Both the position numbers and the translations under genes were made by a program. DNA of 64,000 bases from Wansuia hejianensis. GTDB taxonomy: Bacteria > Bacillota > Clostridia > Lachnospirales > Lachnospiraceae. Where the stretch lies: contig NZ_CP060635.1 in the NCBI RefSeq assembly GCF_014337215.1, positions 2,555,501 through 2,619,500 on the forward strand, read 5' to 3'. Below the pieces are notes generated by a model that ran no database searches, was not told where the DNA came from, and worked only from the letters and a program-made list of their open reading frames with translations. Below are positions 16,978 through 26,331 of this stretch, one piece after another (position 1 is the stretch's first letter; the number at the start of each line of letters is the position of its first letter).

Positions 16978-18057
16978 TCATGAAGCGCATTTGCGTGCTC
17001 CCTTTTCAATGGCCTCCCAAATCCCCTGAAGATAGCACGCGCCCAGCGCCCTGTCATACAGGCCATAGCCTGGCATCGCCTGTTCCTGCCAGATCATCCG
17101 CCCGTGATCCGGCCGCATGATCCCGTTAAAGCCCGTGTCATATAATTTGCGCAGAATTTCATACATATCCATCGATCCGTCCGATGAGAGATGAGCTGCT
17201 TCTTCAAAATCTCCCGGGCTGTTATACTTCAGATTGCGGACGTGGGCAAAGGGAACCCTTCCCCTGGCTGCCTCTATGATGTCCGGTATTTCGTTCTTCT
17301 GGTCAGAACCCAGGGAGCCCGTACACAGTGTCAGTCCGTTATACTCCTCATCCACAGCGCGCAGCAGCCGCTCGATCTGCTTTTTATTGGTTATAATTCT
17401 CGGCAGCCCGAAAATAGGCCATGCCGGATCGTCCGGGTGAATGGCCATCCGAATGCCATATTTTTTACAGACTGGTCCAATAGCTCTCAGGAAATAGAGG
17501 AGGTTTTGGAACAGCTTTTCTTGATCGATATCCCTGTATTTCTCAAACAGCTCTTTCAGGTGGTCTAACCGGTCCGGTTCCCAGCCGGGCATCTGAAAAC
17601 CTCCGGACATCTGGCTGACGGATTCTTTCATGTGCTCAGGATCCAGCCGTCCGATCACCTCCTGATTATACGCCATCACCGTGGAGCCGTCCGGCCGGAC
17701 CCGCGCCAGCTCTGTGCGGGTCCAGTCAAAGACCGGCATGAAATTATAACACACTATCTGTATCTTTTCTTTCCCCAGGTTTTCCAGTGTCTGGATATAA
17801 TGCTGAATATGCTCGTCTCTCTTGCCGGAACCTGTTTTGATATCATCCGACAGATTGACTGACTCAATTGCGGCTATCTTCAGCCCGGCGCCGTCAACTG
17901 TGTCCTTCAGCGCCCGTATTTCATCCGGCTCCCAGGTCTCTCCGGGGTTTTTACCATACAGCGTGGTGACAACGCCTTTTACCCCCGGCACCTGCCGTAT
18001 CTCCTCCAGAGTCACAGAATCATAACCCTTACCAAACCATCTCAGGGTCATTTCCAT
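16978..18057 (-). CDS. uxuA: Mannonate dehydratase
   Basis: A 359-residue TIM-barrel dehydratase. The N-terminus MEMTLRWFGKGYDSVTLEEIRQ and the metal-site segments QIVCYNFMPVFDWTRT, MAIHPDDPAWPIFGLPRI, CTGSLGS and the C-terminal MRPDHGRMIW are typical of UxuA. It removes water from D-mannonate to give 2-keto-3-deoxygluconate, with Fe/Mn. I chose the ATG at 18055-18057, preceded by AAAGGGGTG; a GTG nine bases upstream is also possible. The stop of iolC lies within the ribosome site, so the two are translationally coupled. Note that no KDPG aldolase gene of the usual type is nearby. Confidence 0.92.
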   Translation of the reverse strand: MEMTLRWFGKGYDSVTLEEIRQVPGVKGVVTTLYGKNPGETWEPDEIRALKDTVDGAGLKIAAIESVNLSDDIKTGSGKRDEHIQHYIQTLENLGKEKIQIVCYNFMPVFDWTRTELARVRPDGSTVMAYNQEVIGRLDPEHMKESVSQMSGGFQMPGWEPDRLDHLKELFEKYRDIDQEKLFQNLLYFLRAIGPVCKKYGIRMAIHPDDPAWPIFGLPRIITNKKQIERLLRAVDEEYNGLTLCTGSLGSDQKNEIPDIIEAARGRVPFAHVRNLKYNSPGDFEEAAHLSSDGSMDMYEILRKLYDTGFNGIMRPDHGRMIWQEQAMPGYGLYDRALGACYLQGIWEAIEKGARKCAS

Positions 18058-18062
18058 ACGAT

Positions 18063-19097
18063 TCACCCCTTTGCTACCATTTCACCATAAAGATTCTTTT
18101 CTTCCTGAATAAAAGCAGCAACCTCCCGGATATCCGGCAGCCGCTCCGTACAGCTGTTGTTCCGGACCAGCATGGAAGCTTCGGCAGAGCCGTATTCCAG
18201 GCATTTCTGGATCTCCCAGCCATGAAAAACGCCATACAGAAAACCTGACGCATAGCCATCGCCTCCTCCGAAGCCCTTTCGGGCCTGCACAGGAAAGGGT
18301 TTTACGCTGAAGCTCTGATGGTCGCAGGTGTAGGCGGTGGAACCCTGCATCCCATGCTTAATCACCACAAGCCTGGCGCCGCAGTTTATCCAGTGTTCAG
18401 CGCTATTCCAATCGTCCATACCCGGCTGTATCAGCCTCTCTGTCCGGTTGAACTCTTCTCTGGAACCCATGATGATATCCGCCTCCTTGGCGGCAATGGA
18501 GTAATAAATGGAGATCTCGTCCTCATTCTTCCAGTTATAGGAACGAAAGTCGATATCAAAAATGATTTTTGTATTGTTTTTTTTAGCCAGCATGACTGCC
18601 TTTAAGGCCGCTTCCCTGGAGGGGCTTTCCGCCAGGGCAGTGCCGGAGATCAGAATCGCTTTTGCTTTTCTGATATAGTCTTCGTCAATATCCCCCGGTC
18701 CCAGCTGCAGGTCCGCCGCCTGATTCCGGTACATCAGGATATGGCTCTCTTCAGAAGAAAGCATCTCCGTAAAGGTAAGCCCCAGCTTTTCTCCGTTTGC
18801 GCAGCGGCTGATATGGGAAACATCGATCCCACATCCCTTAAAATGATCAATGACGAAATCTCCGAACTGGTCGTCAGAGACTTTGGCAAAAAAACCAGCT
18901 TTCATCCCGTGCCTTGCAAGCCCGCACGCAATATTGGCGGGGGAGCCCCCGACATATTTCTCAAAATAGTGAACGTCTTTCAGAGGTTTGAATTCTTCTT
19001 TTACCTCCTCTGAATACGCAGGGTTAAAATCGATTGCGATTCTGCCCAGCAGCACAAGGTCAAACTCCCTGCTTTCGTCAAATTCTATATATTTCAT
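18063..19097 (-). CDS. iolC: 5-dehydro-2-deoxygluconokinase (IolC-type PfkB kinase)
   Basis: 344 residues, closely similar along its length to inositol-pathway IolC: FDLVLLGRIAIDFN, KYVGGSPANIACGLARHG, LTFTEMLSSEESHILMYR, SGTALAESPSREAALKAV. The catalytic signature reads GFGGGDGYASGFLYG. It keeps the Asp base but has GGGDG where most PfkB kinases have GAGDS. The known reaction is phosphorylation of 5-keto-2-deoxygluconate. Because uxuA/uxuB follow, 2-keto-3-deoxygluconate, a regioisomer, is a possible alternative substrate. Its ATG overlaps the iolA stop (TAATG). Confidence 0.85.
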   Translation of the reverse strand: MKYIEFDESREFDLVLLGRIAIDFNPAYSEEVKEEFKPLKDVHYFEKYVGGSPANIACGLARHGMKAGFFAKVSDDQFGDFVIDHFKGCGIDVSHISRCANGEKLGLTFTEMLSSEESHILMYRNQAADLQLGPGDIDEDYIRKAKAILISGTALAESPSREAALKAVMLAKKNNTKIIFDIDFRSYNWKNEDEISIYYSIAAKEADIIMGSREEFNRTERLIQPGMDDWNSAEHWINCGARLVVIKHGMQGSTAYTCDHQSFSVKPFPVQARKGFGGGDGYASGFLYGVFHGWEIQKCLEYGSAEASMLVRNNSCTERLPDIREVAAFIQEEKNLYGEMVAKG

Positions 19098-20614
19098 TAT
19101 CTGTCAACCGTTCCTTCCCATGTGTCAACCTTCTTGTACTTGGATTCCTCACTGTACCAGTGCTTGGTCACTGTTTTCGCCCTAGTGAAGAAGCGCACTC
19201 CGTCCAGCCCCAGGACATGCTGGTCTCCGAAGAATGAATCCTTATTGCCGGAGAAGGGATAGTAAGCGGTTGGCACCGGAATTCCCACGTTAATACCAAC
19301 CATCCCGCCGTCCGTCCTCAGTTCAAACTCACGGGCATAGTATCCGCTCTGCGTAAATATTACAGACCCATTTGCAAACGGATTGGCATTCATGATCTCC
19401 AGTCCCTCCTGAAAATCCTTTACACGTTTAATCAGCGTGACCGGCCCGAAAATCTCACAATTGCCGACGGACATCTCCGGCGTCACGCGGTCGAAAATGG
19501 TGGGGCCGACAAAATATCCGTTTTCATATCCGGAAACCACGCAGTTCCGCCCATCCAGGACCAGCTCAGCCCCTTCGTCCACTCCTGTCTGTATCCACCG
19601 GCAGACGCTTTCCTTATGCTTTGCGGAAACGACAGGACCCAGCTGTGTTGCCTCCTCATATGCGCAGCCCACCTTCAGCTTTTGGGCCTTATCCTTCAGC
19701 AATGCTACAAAGCGGTCCGCAATGCTCTCCTGCACCACTACCACCGGCAGCGCCATACAGCGCATGCCTGCACAGCCATAAGTGGAATTCACAATGGCGT
19801 TAGCCGCGCTTTCCAGATCCGCATCTTCCAGCAGCAGCGCATGATTCTTGGCCTCACACTGTGCCTGTACGCGCTTCCCATGGGCCGCCGCGACAGAATA
19901 GATATGTTTTCCCACGTCAGTTGTGCCGACAAAGGTTACCGCTTTGACGCGTTCATCCGTCATCATAATTTCTGCCTCTTTTCGGCCGCAGGTTACCAGA
20001 TTAACAACGCCCTTTGGAAATCCTCCTTCTTCATAAAACAGCTCCAATATCCGCATGGATGTCAGCGGCGTCTGACTGTTTGCTTTTAATACAACAGTAT
20101 TCCCGCAGGCGATGGCCAGCGGCACCATCCAGCCCCATGGAATCATCGCCGGAAAATTCATCGGCACAATGCCTGCTACAACGCCCAGGGGAACCCGGTA
20201 GGTTGCACAGTCAAACCCGGTTGTCACCTGCAGCCCGCCGCTCCCCTGCATCGTATACGGGACGGAAGTGGCAAATTCTGTCGGCTCAATGGCCTTTAAC
20301 ACATCCCCTCTGGCCTCATTCAGGTTTTTGCCCAGCTCCTTCGCACACAATACTGCCAGCTCCTCCAGATGCTCTACGAGAATGTTCCTCCAGCGGAACA
20401 TATACTGGGCTCTTTTGCTCACCGCCATCTGTGACCAGGCAGGGAAAGCTGCCTGCGCGGCCTCTATAGCGCTCTCCACTTCCTCCTCCGTACAGCAGGG
20501 CACCTCCGCGATGACTTCTCCGGTGCTGGAATCAGTCACCGGCATATACCGGCTGCTGTTGGATTCCAGCCATTCCCCATTAATACAATAATTCATTCTT
20601 CTGACTACACTCAT
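19097..20614 (-). CDS. iolA: CoA-acylating (methyl)malonate-semialdehyde dehydrogenase
   Basis: A 505-residue aldehyde dehydrogenase of the MmsA/IolA group. MNYCINGEWLES opens it. The NAD domain shows GVVAGIVPMNFPAMIPWG, the NAD loop FVGTTDVGK, and the catalytic Cys lies in YGCAGMRCMALPVVVV. IolA converts malonate semialdehyde, NAD+ and CoA to acetyl-CoA and CO2, the last step of the inositol route. The gene lies between the aldolase gene and iolC, as expected for one pathway. The start is not certain: GGAAAA before the first ATG is weak, and a second in-frame ATG lies 18 bases in. Confidence 0.92.
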   Translation of the reverse strand: MSVVRRMNYCINGEWLESNSSRYMPVTDSSTGEVIAEVPCCTEEEVESAIEAAQAAFPAWSQMAVSKRAQYMFRWRNILVEHLEELAVLCAKELGKNLNEARGDVLKAIEPTEFATSVPYTMQGSGGLQVTTGFDCATYRVPLGVVAGIVPMNFPAMIPWGWMVPLAIACGNTVVLKANSQTPLTSMRILELFYEEGGFPKGVVNLVTCGRKEAEIMMTDERVKAVTFVGTTDVGKHIYSVAAAHGKRVQAQCEAKNHALLLEDADLESAANAIVNSTYGCAGMRCMALPVVVVQESIADRFVALLKDKAQKLKVGCAYEEATQLGPVVSAKHKESVCRWIQTGVDEGAELVLDGRNCVVSGYENGYFVGPTIFDRVTPEMSVGNCEIFGPVTLIKRVKDFQEGLEIMNANPFANGSVIFTQSGYYAREFELRTDGGMVGINVGIPVPTAYYPFSGNKDSFFGDQHVLGLDGVRFFTRAKTVTKHWYSEESKYKKVDTWEGTVDR

Positions 20615-20642
20615 TTTTCCAAAACGCTCCTCTCATACATTG

Positions 20643-20760
20643 TAGAACAGCAAAGCTGTTCCCCCGCCCCGCCAGGGGCATGTGTTGCGGGATACTCGGG
20701 AGTATACTTTGTCCCCCGCCCGTCAGGGCATGCATTGCCAAGTGCCCTGCGGGTTTGATT
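20643..20760 (+). repeat. Dispersed GC-rich repeat, longest copy (two units)
   Basis: Unit 1 (20644-20707) is a GAACAGCAAAGCTGTTC hairpin, then CCCCGCCCCGCCAGGGGCAT, TGCGGGATACTC and GGAGTATA. Unit 2 (20711-20755) is CCCCCGCCCGTCAGGGCAT followed by GTGCCCTGCGGG. Unit 2 runs into the 3' end of the aldolase gene and provides its stop codon. Confidence 0.75.
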
Positions 20761-21589
20761 TGTTATTAAATATTTCGATACAGTTTTTCACCGTATGGTA
20801 GGTGCCCTTAACCATACATTCGTTTAAATCGAAATAGGAATAGGGACTCCCGGCGGAAAAGTACTCCTTAGCACTGTCTACCAGCGCATCCATATTCGCG
20901 GTGGCAATATTAATCTTCCGGATGCCCAGGCGGATGCAGTTTCTGAATTCTTCCGGAGAAATTCCGCTGCCCCCATGCAGCACAAGCGGAACAGGAACTG
21001 CCTCATGGATCTCCTGCAGCCGGCGGAAATCCAGCTGCGGCCTGCCATGGTAGTGCCCGTGCGCGTTTCCGATGGCGATGGCCAGCGCATCAATTTCTGT
21101 CCTTGCCGCGAACTCCACAGCTTCTTCCAGATCCGTGCACACGATTTCTTCCACCTGCCCGGTCGCTTCCTGTCCCCCCACCGCTCCCAATTCCGCCTCA
21201 ACAGATACATGGGCCGGATGTGCCAGACGGCAGATCTCATTGGTTTCCTCTATATTTTTTTCAAAAGACTGTCTCGATCCGTCATACATGACGGATGTAA
21301 ATCCCAGCCCAATAGCTTTCCGGATCGTATCCGCCGAAATTCCGTGATCCAGGTGAACCGCCACTTTGACGCCGGCCTGCTTCGCGGCCTGCACCATCAT
21401 CGCCCCCACATAGTCCAGTGGAGAATTATCCAGCCGTTTTTCTGCAATCTGCAAAATAATACTGGATTGCAATTCCTCAGCCGCCTTTATAATTCCCATG
21501 GTCATTTCCATATTGAACGTGCTGAAGGAGCCTATAGCCTTGTTTTCCCGCTCTGCCTCTTCCAGCAATTCAGTCAAAGTAACTAACAC
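20723..21589 (-). CDS. Class II fructose-bisphosphate-aldolase-family enzyme (IolJ/GatY-like)
   Basis: A 288-residue zinc aldolase. Metal and substrate motifs are visible: HLDHGISADTIRKAI (about 80-94), SVMYDGSRQSFEKNIEET, SVEAELGAVGGQE, AIAIGNAHGHYHG, LVLHGGSGIS and KINIATANMD. In the inositol pathway IolJ splits 5-keto-2-deoxygluconate 6-phosphate to DHAP and malonate semialdehyde. The iolA and iolC genes directly downstream make this the likeliest role, but related enzymes split tagatose or fructose bisphosphate. I chose the GTG at 21587-21589 (LVTLTELLEEAE) as the family start; a GTG 12 bases upstream is possible. The last nine residues (NPQGTWQCMP) are encoded by the dispersed repeat. 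Confidence 0.85.
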   Translation of the reverse strand: MLVTLTELLEEAERENKAIGSFSTFNMEMTMGIIKAAEELQSSIILQIAEKRLDNSPLDYVGAMMVQAAKQAGVKVAVHLDHGISADTIRKAIGLGFTSVMYDGSRQSFEKNIEETNEICRLAHPAHVSVEAELGAVGGQEATGQVEEIVCTDLEEAVEFAARTEIDALAIAIGNAHGHYHGRPQLDFRRLQEIHEAVPVPLVLHGGSGISPEEFRNCIRLGIRKINIATANMDALVDSAKEYFSAGSPYSYFDLNECMVKGTYHTVKNCIEIFNNKSNPQGTWQCMP

Positions 21590-21627
21590 GCTAACATACA
21601 CCGCCTTTACCAGTAAATTTCTTTCTG

Positions 21628-22590
21628 TTACTCATTGATCTGTTTTTTGGGAACCGCAGCAATCAGGACTAAGATCAAAACCGCACCCTGGATCAAATTT
21701 TTAATAGCGCTGTTCAGATGCCACTGGGTCAGCGCGATATTCAAAAAGGCATTGAGCATCGTCCACATAATACTCGCGAATACAATTCCAACCATGCTCG
21801 TCTTGCCTCCGTTCAGACTGGTGCCTCCGATCACCGCCGCCGCCACGCAGGGCAGGAGATATGCGCTTCCCGCATTCTGACCGCCCATACCCAGGTAGGC
21901 ATTCAGCATAATGCTGGCAAAAAATGTGAGCACAGCCGTCATGATAAAAGCTGTAATTACAACCTTAGGCAAGTTGACGCCTGCAAATCCGGCTGCCGTT
22001 CGGTTCATGCCGGCCGCACGGAGCTGCCACCCAAATACGGTCCGGTTAATCACGAACCAGGCGGCCAACACGACGGCAGCCGTGATGAAAATGCGCACCG
22101 GAATCCCCAAGAACGTCCCCGTCTGTATGAGCCTTTTGAATGACTCATTGGGCGCCCCTGATATCTGCCGGGAAGAGATCACCATGGTTAGGGAATAGAC
22201 AATATACCCCACAGCCAGCGTCGTGATCATCGCCGGAACCTTCAGATAATAATTGACAACCCCATTGGCCACTCCTATCACAATGCAGGCTGCCAGCCCT
22301 GCCAGAACTCCGGCGGCATAATTTCCCACGGCCAGCGAAACCCCGGAGATCAAGTAGGGTACAAAGCTCACTACGTAGGTCAGCGAAAGGTCAATGGCTC
22401 CTTCACCCGTTGTGATTACCACTGCCTGCCCTATGGTCATAATCAGCAGAAAGCAGCTCAAATTAATATTCACGCCAAGAGTAGAAATCTCAAAATTGCC
22501 GTTTAATATGGAAATACCGATCCACAGCAGGAGAATTCCAAGCAATGGCCACACCCAGGGACTGCCGCTGATTTTCTTTTTTATATTCAT
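21628..22590 (-). CDS. Sugar ABC transporter permease (RbsC/YtfT family), second permease
   Basis: 320 residues with about eight to ten membrane helices and the family loop GANRTAAGFAG-like (RAAGMNRTAAGFAGVNLPKVV) and AAVIGGTSLNGGKTSMVG. It forms the membrane channel together with the permease half fused to the ATPase encoded just upstream. I chose the ATG at 22588-22590 (MNIKKKISGSPW), which has AGGTGG eight bases before it. An in-frame ATG 54 bases upstream would overlap the previous gene by 35 bases. Confidence 0.88.
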   Translation of the reverse strand: MNIKKKISGSPWVWPLLGILLLWIGISILNGNFEISTLGVNINLSCFLLIMTIGQAVVITTGEGAIDLSLTYVVSFVPYLISGVSLAVGNYAAGVLAGLAACIVIGVANGVVNYYLKVPAMITTLAVGYIVYSLTMVISSRQISGAPNESFKRLIQTGTFLGIPVRIFITAAVVLAAWFVINRTVFGWQLRAAGMNRTAAGFAGVNLPKVVITAFIMTAVLTFFASIMLNAYLGMGGQNAGSAYLLPCVAAAVIGGTSLNGGKTSMVGIVFASIMWTMLNAFLNIALTQWHLNSAIKNLIQGAVLILVLIAAVPKKQINE

Positions 22591-22609
22591 ACAGATAACC
22601 ACCTTTCCC

Positions 22610-25096
22610 TCACTCTGTGCTGCAGGCATTATTCCTGTATACAATGTTTTTTACGAACATTGCCACAATCAACACCAGCCCTGTAACCATCTGCTGCAGA
22701 TTTGTATTCATCTTTAAAAATGTTAATAACGTTGAAATGCTGGTCATCGCAAAAGCCGCAATCACAACGCCCACGGGAGAGGACACCGCCCCGATGAATT
22801 CACAGCCGCCCAGAATAAAGACCGCAATGCTCATCATGCAGAAAGCCCCAGTGCTGCTGTAATCTCCGCTCCCCTGAACGGACGTCATATAGATACCAGA
22901 CAGGACTACGAATCCCCCCGACAGTACATAGGCTGTAAAGGTGGCCGCCGCCGCCGACCAGCCTGACCGTTCCGTCACCGTCTTGTTGTTCCCCAGGGCA
23001 TTGAGTACGATCCCGTACTTGGATCTCCGGATCACCCACCAGGCGATCAAAGCTGCCACCGCCCCAACCAGGATGGGACCTGGGATATTCAAGACCGAAA
23101 ACGTGCAGAATTTTTTCAGCCAGGGCGGACAAATACCGCCGGGAGTCGGAGATACGAGAACCGCAAGCCCTTCCCATATGAAGGAAAAGCCCAGCGTCAC
23201 TATCACCGCCGGTATCCTTGTCTTCAGGATCAGCAGTCCCATCAGCCCGTAGGACACAATAACGGCCGCCAGATAGACAGCTCCCAGGCCGGCGTTCGCG
23301 CTCACCACCGTAGCCACAATCACGTTCACCAGGCCCACCGACATGGAATTGCCCATATCGATCCCGCCGCCGATCGAGATAAACATCTGGCCCAGTGCGG
23401 CGAAGATCAGCGGCACCACCGAACTATACAGCAGAGTAATTCCCAGAGGCGTCAGAGCCGCCGGCTGCATGCAACAGATAATTCCATACAGAACGGCGAA
23501 CGTCACAATAGCGATGAACGCCCGGTTACTCAAAATCCTGCGGACAGGCGCCGGGCTCTTCTCAGGGCCGCCGGATTCCTCTCCCTGCGCTCCCCCGTCT
23601 CCTTTTGACTTCCATTCAAATGCAGTCTGTACGATGTTCTGCTCATTAATGGAAGCCCCGGAAAGCTCGCGGACAATTGACCCTTCATGCATGATACAGA
23701 CCCTGTCACACTGGCACATCTCTGTGTCTTCTGTGCTGAACAGCAATATCGTTTTCTTTTCTTCCTTCGCTTCGCGCATGAACCGGTATATTTCCTGCTT
23801 GGTTCCGATATCCACGCCCCGCGTCGGATCATTGAGCAATATGATATCCGCGTCTGTAGCCAGCCCTCTTGCGATCAGAACCTTCTGCGCATTACCGCCG
23901 GACAGACTGGTGATCTCGCCGTCCACGCTCTGGGCGCGGATCGAAAACCTGTCAAACCAGTGCTGGGCGAATGCTTTCATTTTCTGCGGAAATACCAGCC
24001 CTTTCGGCGCTATGATATCATAGCTGGCCACTGACATATTCTCCCCTATGGTCCAATAAGGCAGTATGCCTTCTTTTCCCCGGTCTCCGCTGACATAGGA
24101 TATTTTCATATCCTTGGTATCCGGCAGTTTCCGCCCGTTCACAAGCCGGTAGATGGCCCGGAGCAGATCGGCCTGCCCCCCTCCATCCAGCCCGGATATT
24201 CCAATAATTTCGCCCTTTCGGATCTGCAGATTGATATGATGCAGATTTTTTCCGGAATAATCTTTGATTTCCAGCAGTATTTCCTCTTTTGCCCGTGAAA
24301 CAGCTTTTTCCGGCCTGTGAGATAATGATTCTTCCCCGCCCATGAGCTGGATCATCTTCTCTTTTGTAACATTCTGCATATCGCTGATTTCTGTATTAAC
24401 CCCGTTTTTCATGACGTTCACAGTCTCACAGATCTGTTCCACCTCATCCAGCTTATGCGAAATGTATATGATAGCGATATTTTTATCCGCGCAGAGCTTC
24501 TTCAGATAGCTGTGAAGCTGCCCGATTCTTTCCGTTGGAAGAAAAGAAGTCGGTTCGTCCAGCAGCAGCACCTTTAGATTTTCATGGGCGGCTGCCTTAC
24601 AGATTTCGACCATCTGCCTCTGCACCATCGTTAATTCTGAAGTCAGCGAATTGACGTGAATCCCATTGCCGGGAAACACCTGATCCAGCAATTCCTTAGC
24701 TTCTGCCCTGGCCCTCGTACGGAACCCTCTTTTCCCAAACGGTGTATGTGACATGGTGCACAGCAGAAAATTTTCATATACCCGCAGGTTTGTGCACAGG
24801 GATAATTCCTGGTATGCACAATAGATTCCCTTGTCGCGCGCGGAATTCGTGTCATACTTCCCCCCGCCGTCCTTCAGTGTTGGGAATTTTACCGTGCCGC
24901 CGTCCTGGCTGTAAACTCCGGTGATAATCTTCATCATGGTGGATTTCCCGGCTCCGTTGGGGCCGATCAGCCCGGTAATCATACCCAGCCTGACTACAAA
25001 ATCACTGTGGTTAATCGCCTTAGTAATTCCAAAATTTTTGCATATATCCGACAACTCGAGATATACATCCATCCTCTTGCCCGCATTTTGATCCAT
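22610..25096 (-). CDS. Sugar ABC transporter: tandem ATPase fused to a permease domain
   Basis: 828 residues. About 1-500 form an RbsA/MglA-type double ATPase: Walker A GLIGPNGAGKST in NBD1, the degenerate signature ELTMVQRQMVEICKAAA, Walker B LLLDEPTSFL, then NBD2 with SLSGGNAQKVLIARGLA and a degenerate Walker B IILLNDPTRGVDIG (ND instead of DE). After a Gly/Glu/Ser-rich linker (GDGGAQGEESGGPEKSPAP), residues 525-828 are an RbsC-type permease with about nine membrane segments (FAALGQMFISIGGGIDMG, ILGGCEFIGA). In normal ribose-type systems these are separate proteins. The frame is continuous, so this is a true fusion. The binding-protein gene lies 25 bases upstream and a second permease gene follows. 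Confidence 0.9.
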   Translation of the reverse strand: MDQNAGKRMDVYLELSDICKNFGITKAINHSDFVVRLGMITGLIGPNGAGKSTMMKIITGVYSQDGGTVKFPTLKDGGGKYDTNSARDKGIYCAYQELSLCTNLRVYENFLLCTMSHTPFGKRGFRTRARAEAKELLDQVFPGNGIHVNSLTSELTMVQRQMVEICKAAAHENLKVLLLDEPTSFLPTERIGQLHSYLKKLCADKNIAIIYISHKLDEVEQICETVNVMKNGVNTEISDMQNVTKEKMIQLMGGEESLSHRPEKAVSRAKEEILLEIKDYSGKNLHHINLQIRKGEIIGISGLDGGGQADLLRAIYRLVNGRKLPDTKDMKISYVSGDRGKEGILPYWTIGENMSVASYDIIAPKGLVFPQKMKAFAQHWFDRFSIRAQSVDGEITSLSGGNAQKVLIARGLATDADIILLNDPTRGVDIGTKQEIYRFMREAKEEKKTILLFSTEDTEMCQCDRVCIMHEGSIVRELSGASINEQNIVQTAFEWKSKGDGGAQGEESGGPEKSPAPVRRILSNRAFIAIVTFAVLYGIICCMQPAALTPLGITLLYSSVVPLIFAALGQMFISIGGGIDMGNSMSVGLVNVIVATVVSANAGLGAVYLAAVIVSYGLMGLLILKTRIPAVIVTLGFSFIWEGLAVLVSPTPGGICPPWLKKFCTFSVLNIPGPILVGAVAALIAWWVIRRSKYGIVLNALGNNKTVTERSGWSAAAATFTAYVLSGGFVVLSGIYMTSVQGSGDYSSTGAFCMMSIAVFILGGCEFIGAVSSPVGVVIAAFAMTSISTLLTFLKMNTNLQQMVTGLVLIVAMFVKNIVYRNNACSTE

Positions 25097-25120
25097 ATTC
25101 GCCTCGCTGCCTTTTCTGTA

Positions 25121-26290
25121 TTAATCCGCGTATTTGGAATACATTTCTACCGCATAGTCATAATCTCTCTCAAACGCATATACTTCATCATCCGCCATGT
25201 TCTTAAAGAAGTCCAGATCCGCTTCCAGGTCCTCTGTGGTCAGAATGATTCCGCCGCAGTCCATGCTCATGTTATCACCCGAGAAAGATACCAGGCCGTC
25301 CGCCACATCCAGTGCCGTATACACGCCCATAGCCGCCGCGTAGGGATCTGCCATAACGGAAATTGTCTGGTAGCCATTTTCCTCATATTCCCTGGCCCAC
25401 CAGCTTAGGAAATTTCCGCGGCCCTGTCCCATGATCACCGGAACTTCCTTACCTGCCGCTTCAAATACATCAACCGCCACTTTGTCGTCTCCGCCCTGCC
25501 CGATAATCAGATCCACATCATAATTCATGGAGGGAAGGACCTGGGCAAACGCTTCTTTAGCCACTGAATCTGTCCATTCTCCTTCAATCTCACCGGCTTT
25601 TGTCACATTTGGGAATTCAGAAAGGGCTTTATCCACACCCATATTCGCTTTCTCATCAAAAGCATAGCCGATAATTCCCCGGCTGACCAGCACATTACCC
25701 TCTTCTCCGATGATCTCACACAGCTCTTTCGTAGCCTCATACCACAGGTCCGTGGGCTTCGTATTGATTTCATAGCACAGGCCCGGCGTGTCAAGGGGGC
25801 CGTCACTTACGGCGAACACAATGATTCCGGCATCCACCGCCTGCTGAATCACATCGTTCAGACCTGAGGAAGAAGCGGGATCGATAATGATGATGTCATA
25901 GCCGTCCAAAATAAAACTGTTAATCTGTGAGATCTGTGTAGCTACGTCACTGTTGGCGCAGACCATCGCGTACTCTGAAATCCTTCCCTGCTCCTGCATG
26001 ATTTTACAGGCATCTTCTACAGCAGCCTCCTCCAGCTGGCGGAATGTGCTGCCGTTAAAACTGTCCGCAAACGCAACTTTATGTGCTTTTTTTTCCGTGC
26101 CAGCGGCAGAAGCCTGTGAAGCACTGCTTGCGGAGCTGCCGGACGTACTGTTACTGTTGGATGCGCTGGAAGCGGCTCCTCCGGACGTGCCTGCCGAAGC
26201 GCTGCTTCCGGCAGAATTCCCGCCCGATCCACAGGCCGTAAGGGACAGTGTCAAGACGATTCCTAACAACATTGCAATTTTCTTCTTCAT
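25121..26290 (-). CDS. Sugar ABC transporter substrate-binding lipoprotein
   Basis: 389 residues. The signal peptide MKKKIAMLLGIVLTLSLTAC ends in a lipobox (LTAC) at about Cys20, followed by a long Ser/Gly/Ala linker to about residue 70, then a periplasmic-binding-protein type I fold (KVAFADSFNGSTFRQ, DIIIIDPASSSGLNDVIQQA, VLVSRGIIGYAFDE). It would bind a sugar outside the cell and deliver it to the fused ATPase/permease. I chose the ATG at 26288-26290, which has AAGGAG seven bases before it. Related proteins bind ribose, xylose, AI-2 or cyclitols; the ligand cannot be told from the sequence. Confidence 0.93.
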   Translation of the reverse strand: MKKKIAMLLGIVLTLSLTACGSGGNSAGSSASAGTSGGAASSASNSNSTSGSSASSASQASAAGTEKKAHKVAFADSFNGSTFRQLEEAAVEDACKIMQEQGRISEYAMVCANSDVATQISQINSFILDGYDIIIIDPASSSGLNDVIQQAVDAGIIVFAVSDGPLDTPGLCYEINTKPTDLWYEATKELCEIIGEEGNVLVSRGIIGYAFDEKANMGVDKALSEFPNVTKAGEIEGEWTDSVAKEAFAQVLPSMNYDVDLIIGQGGDDKVAVDVFEAAGKEVPVIMGQGRGNFLSWWAREYEENGYQTISVMADPYAAAMGVYTALDVADGLVSFSGDNMSMDCGGIILTTEDLEADLDFFKNMADDEVYAFERDYDYAVEMYSKYAD

Positions 26291-26331
26291 TCTAATGCTC
26301 CTTTCATAGTAAAATAGAATTATTATGTAAA

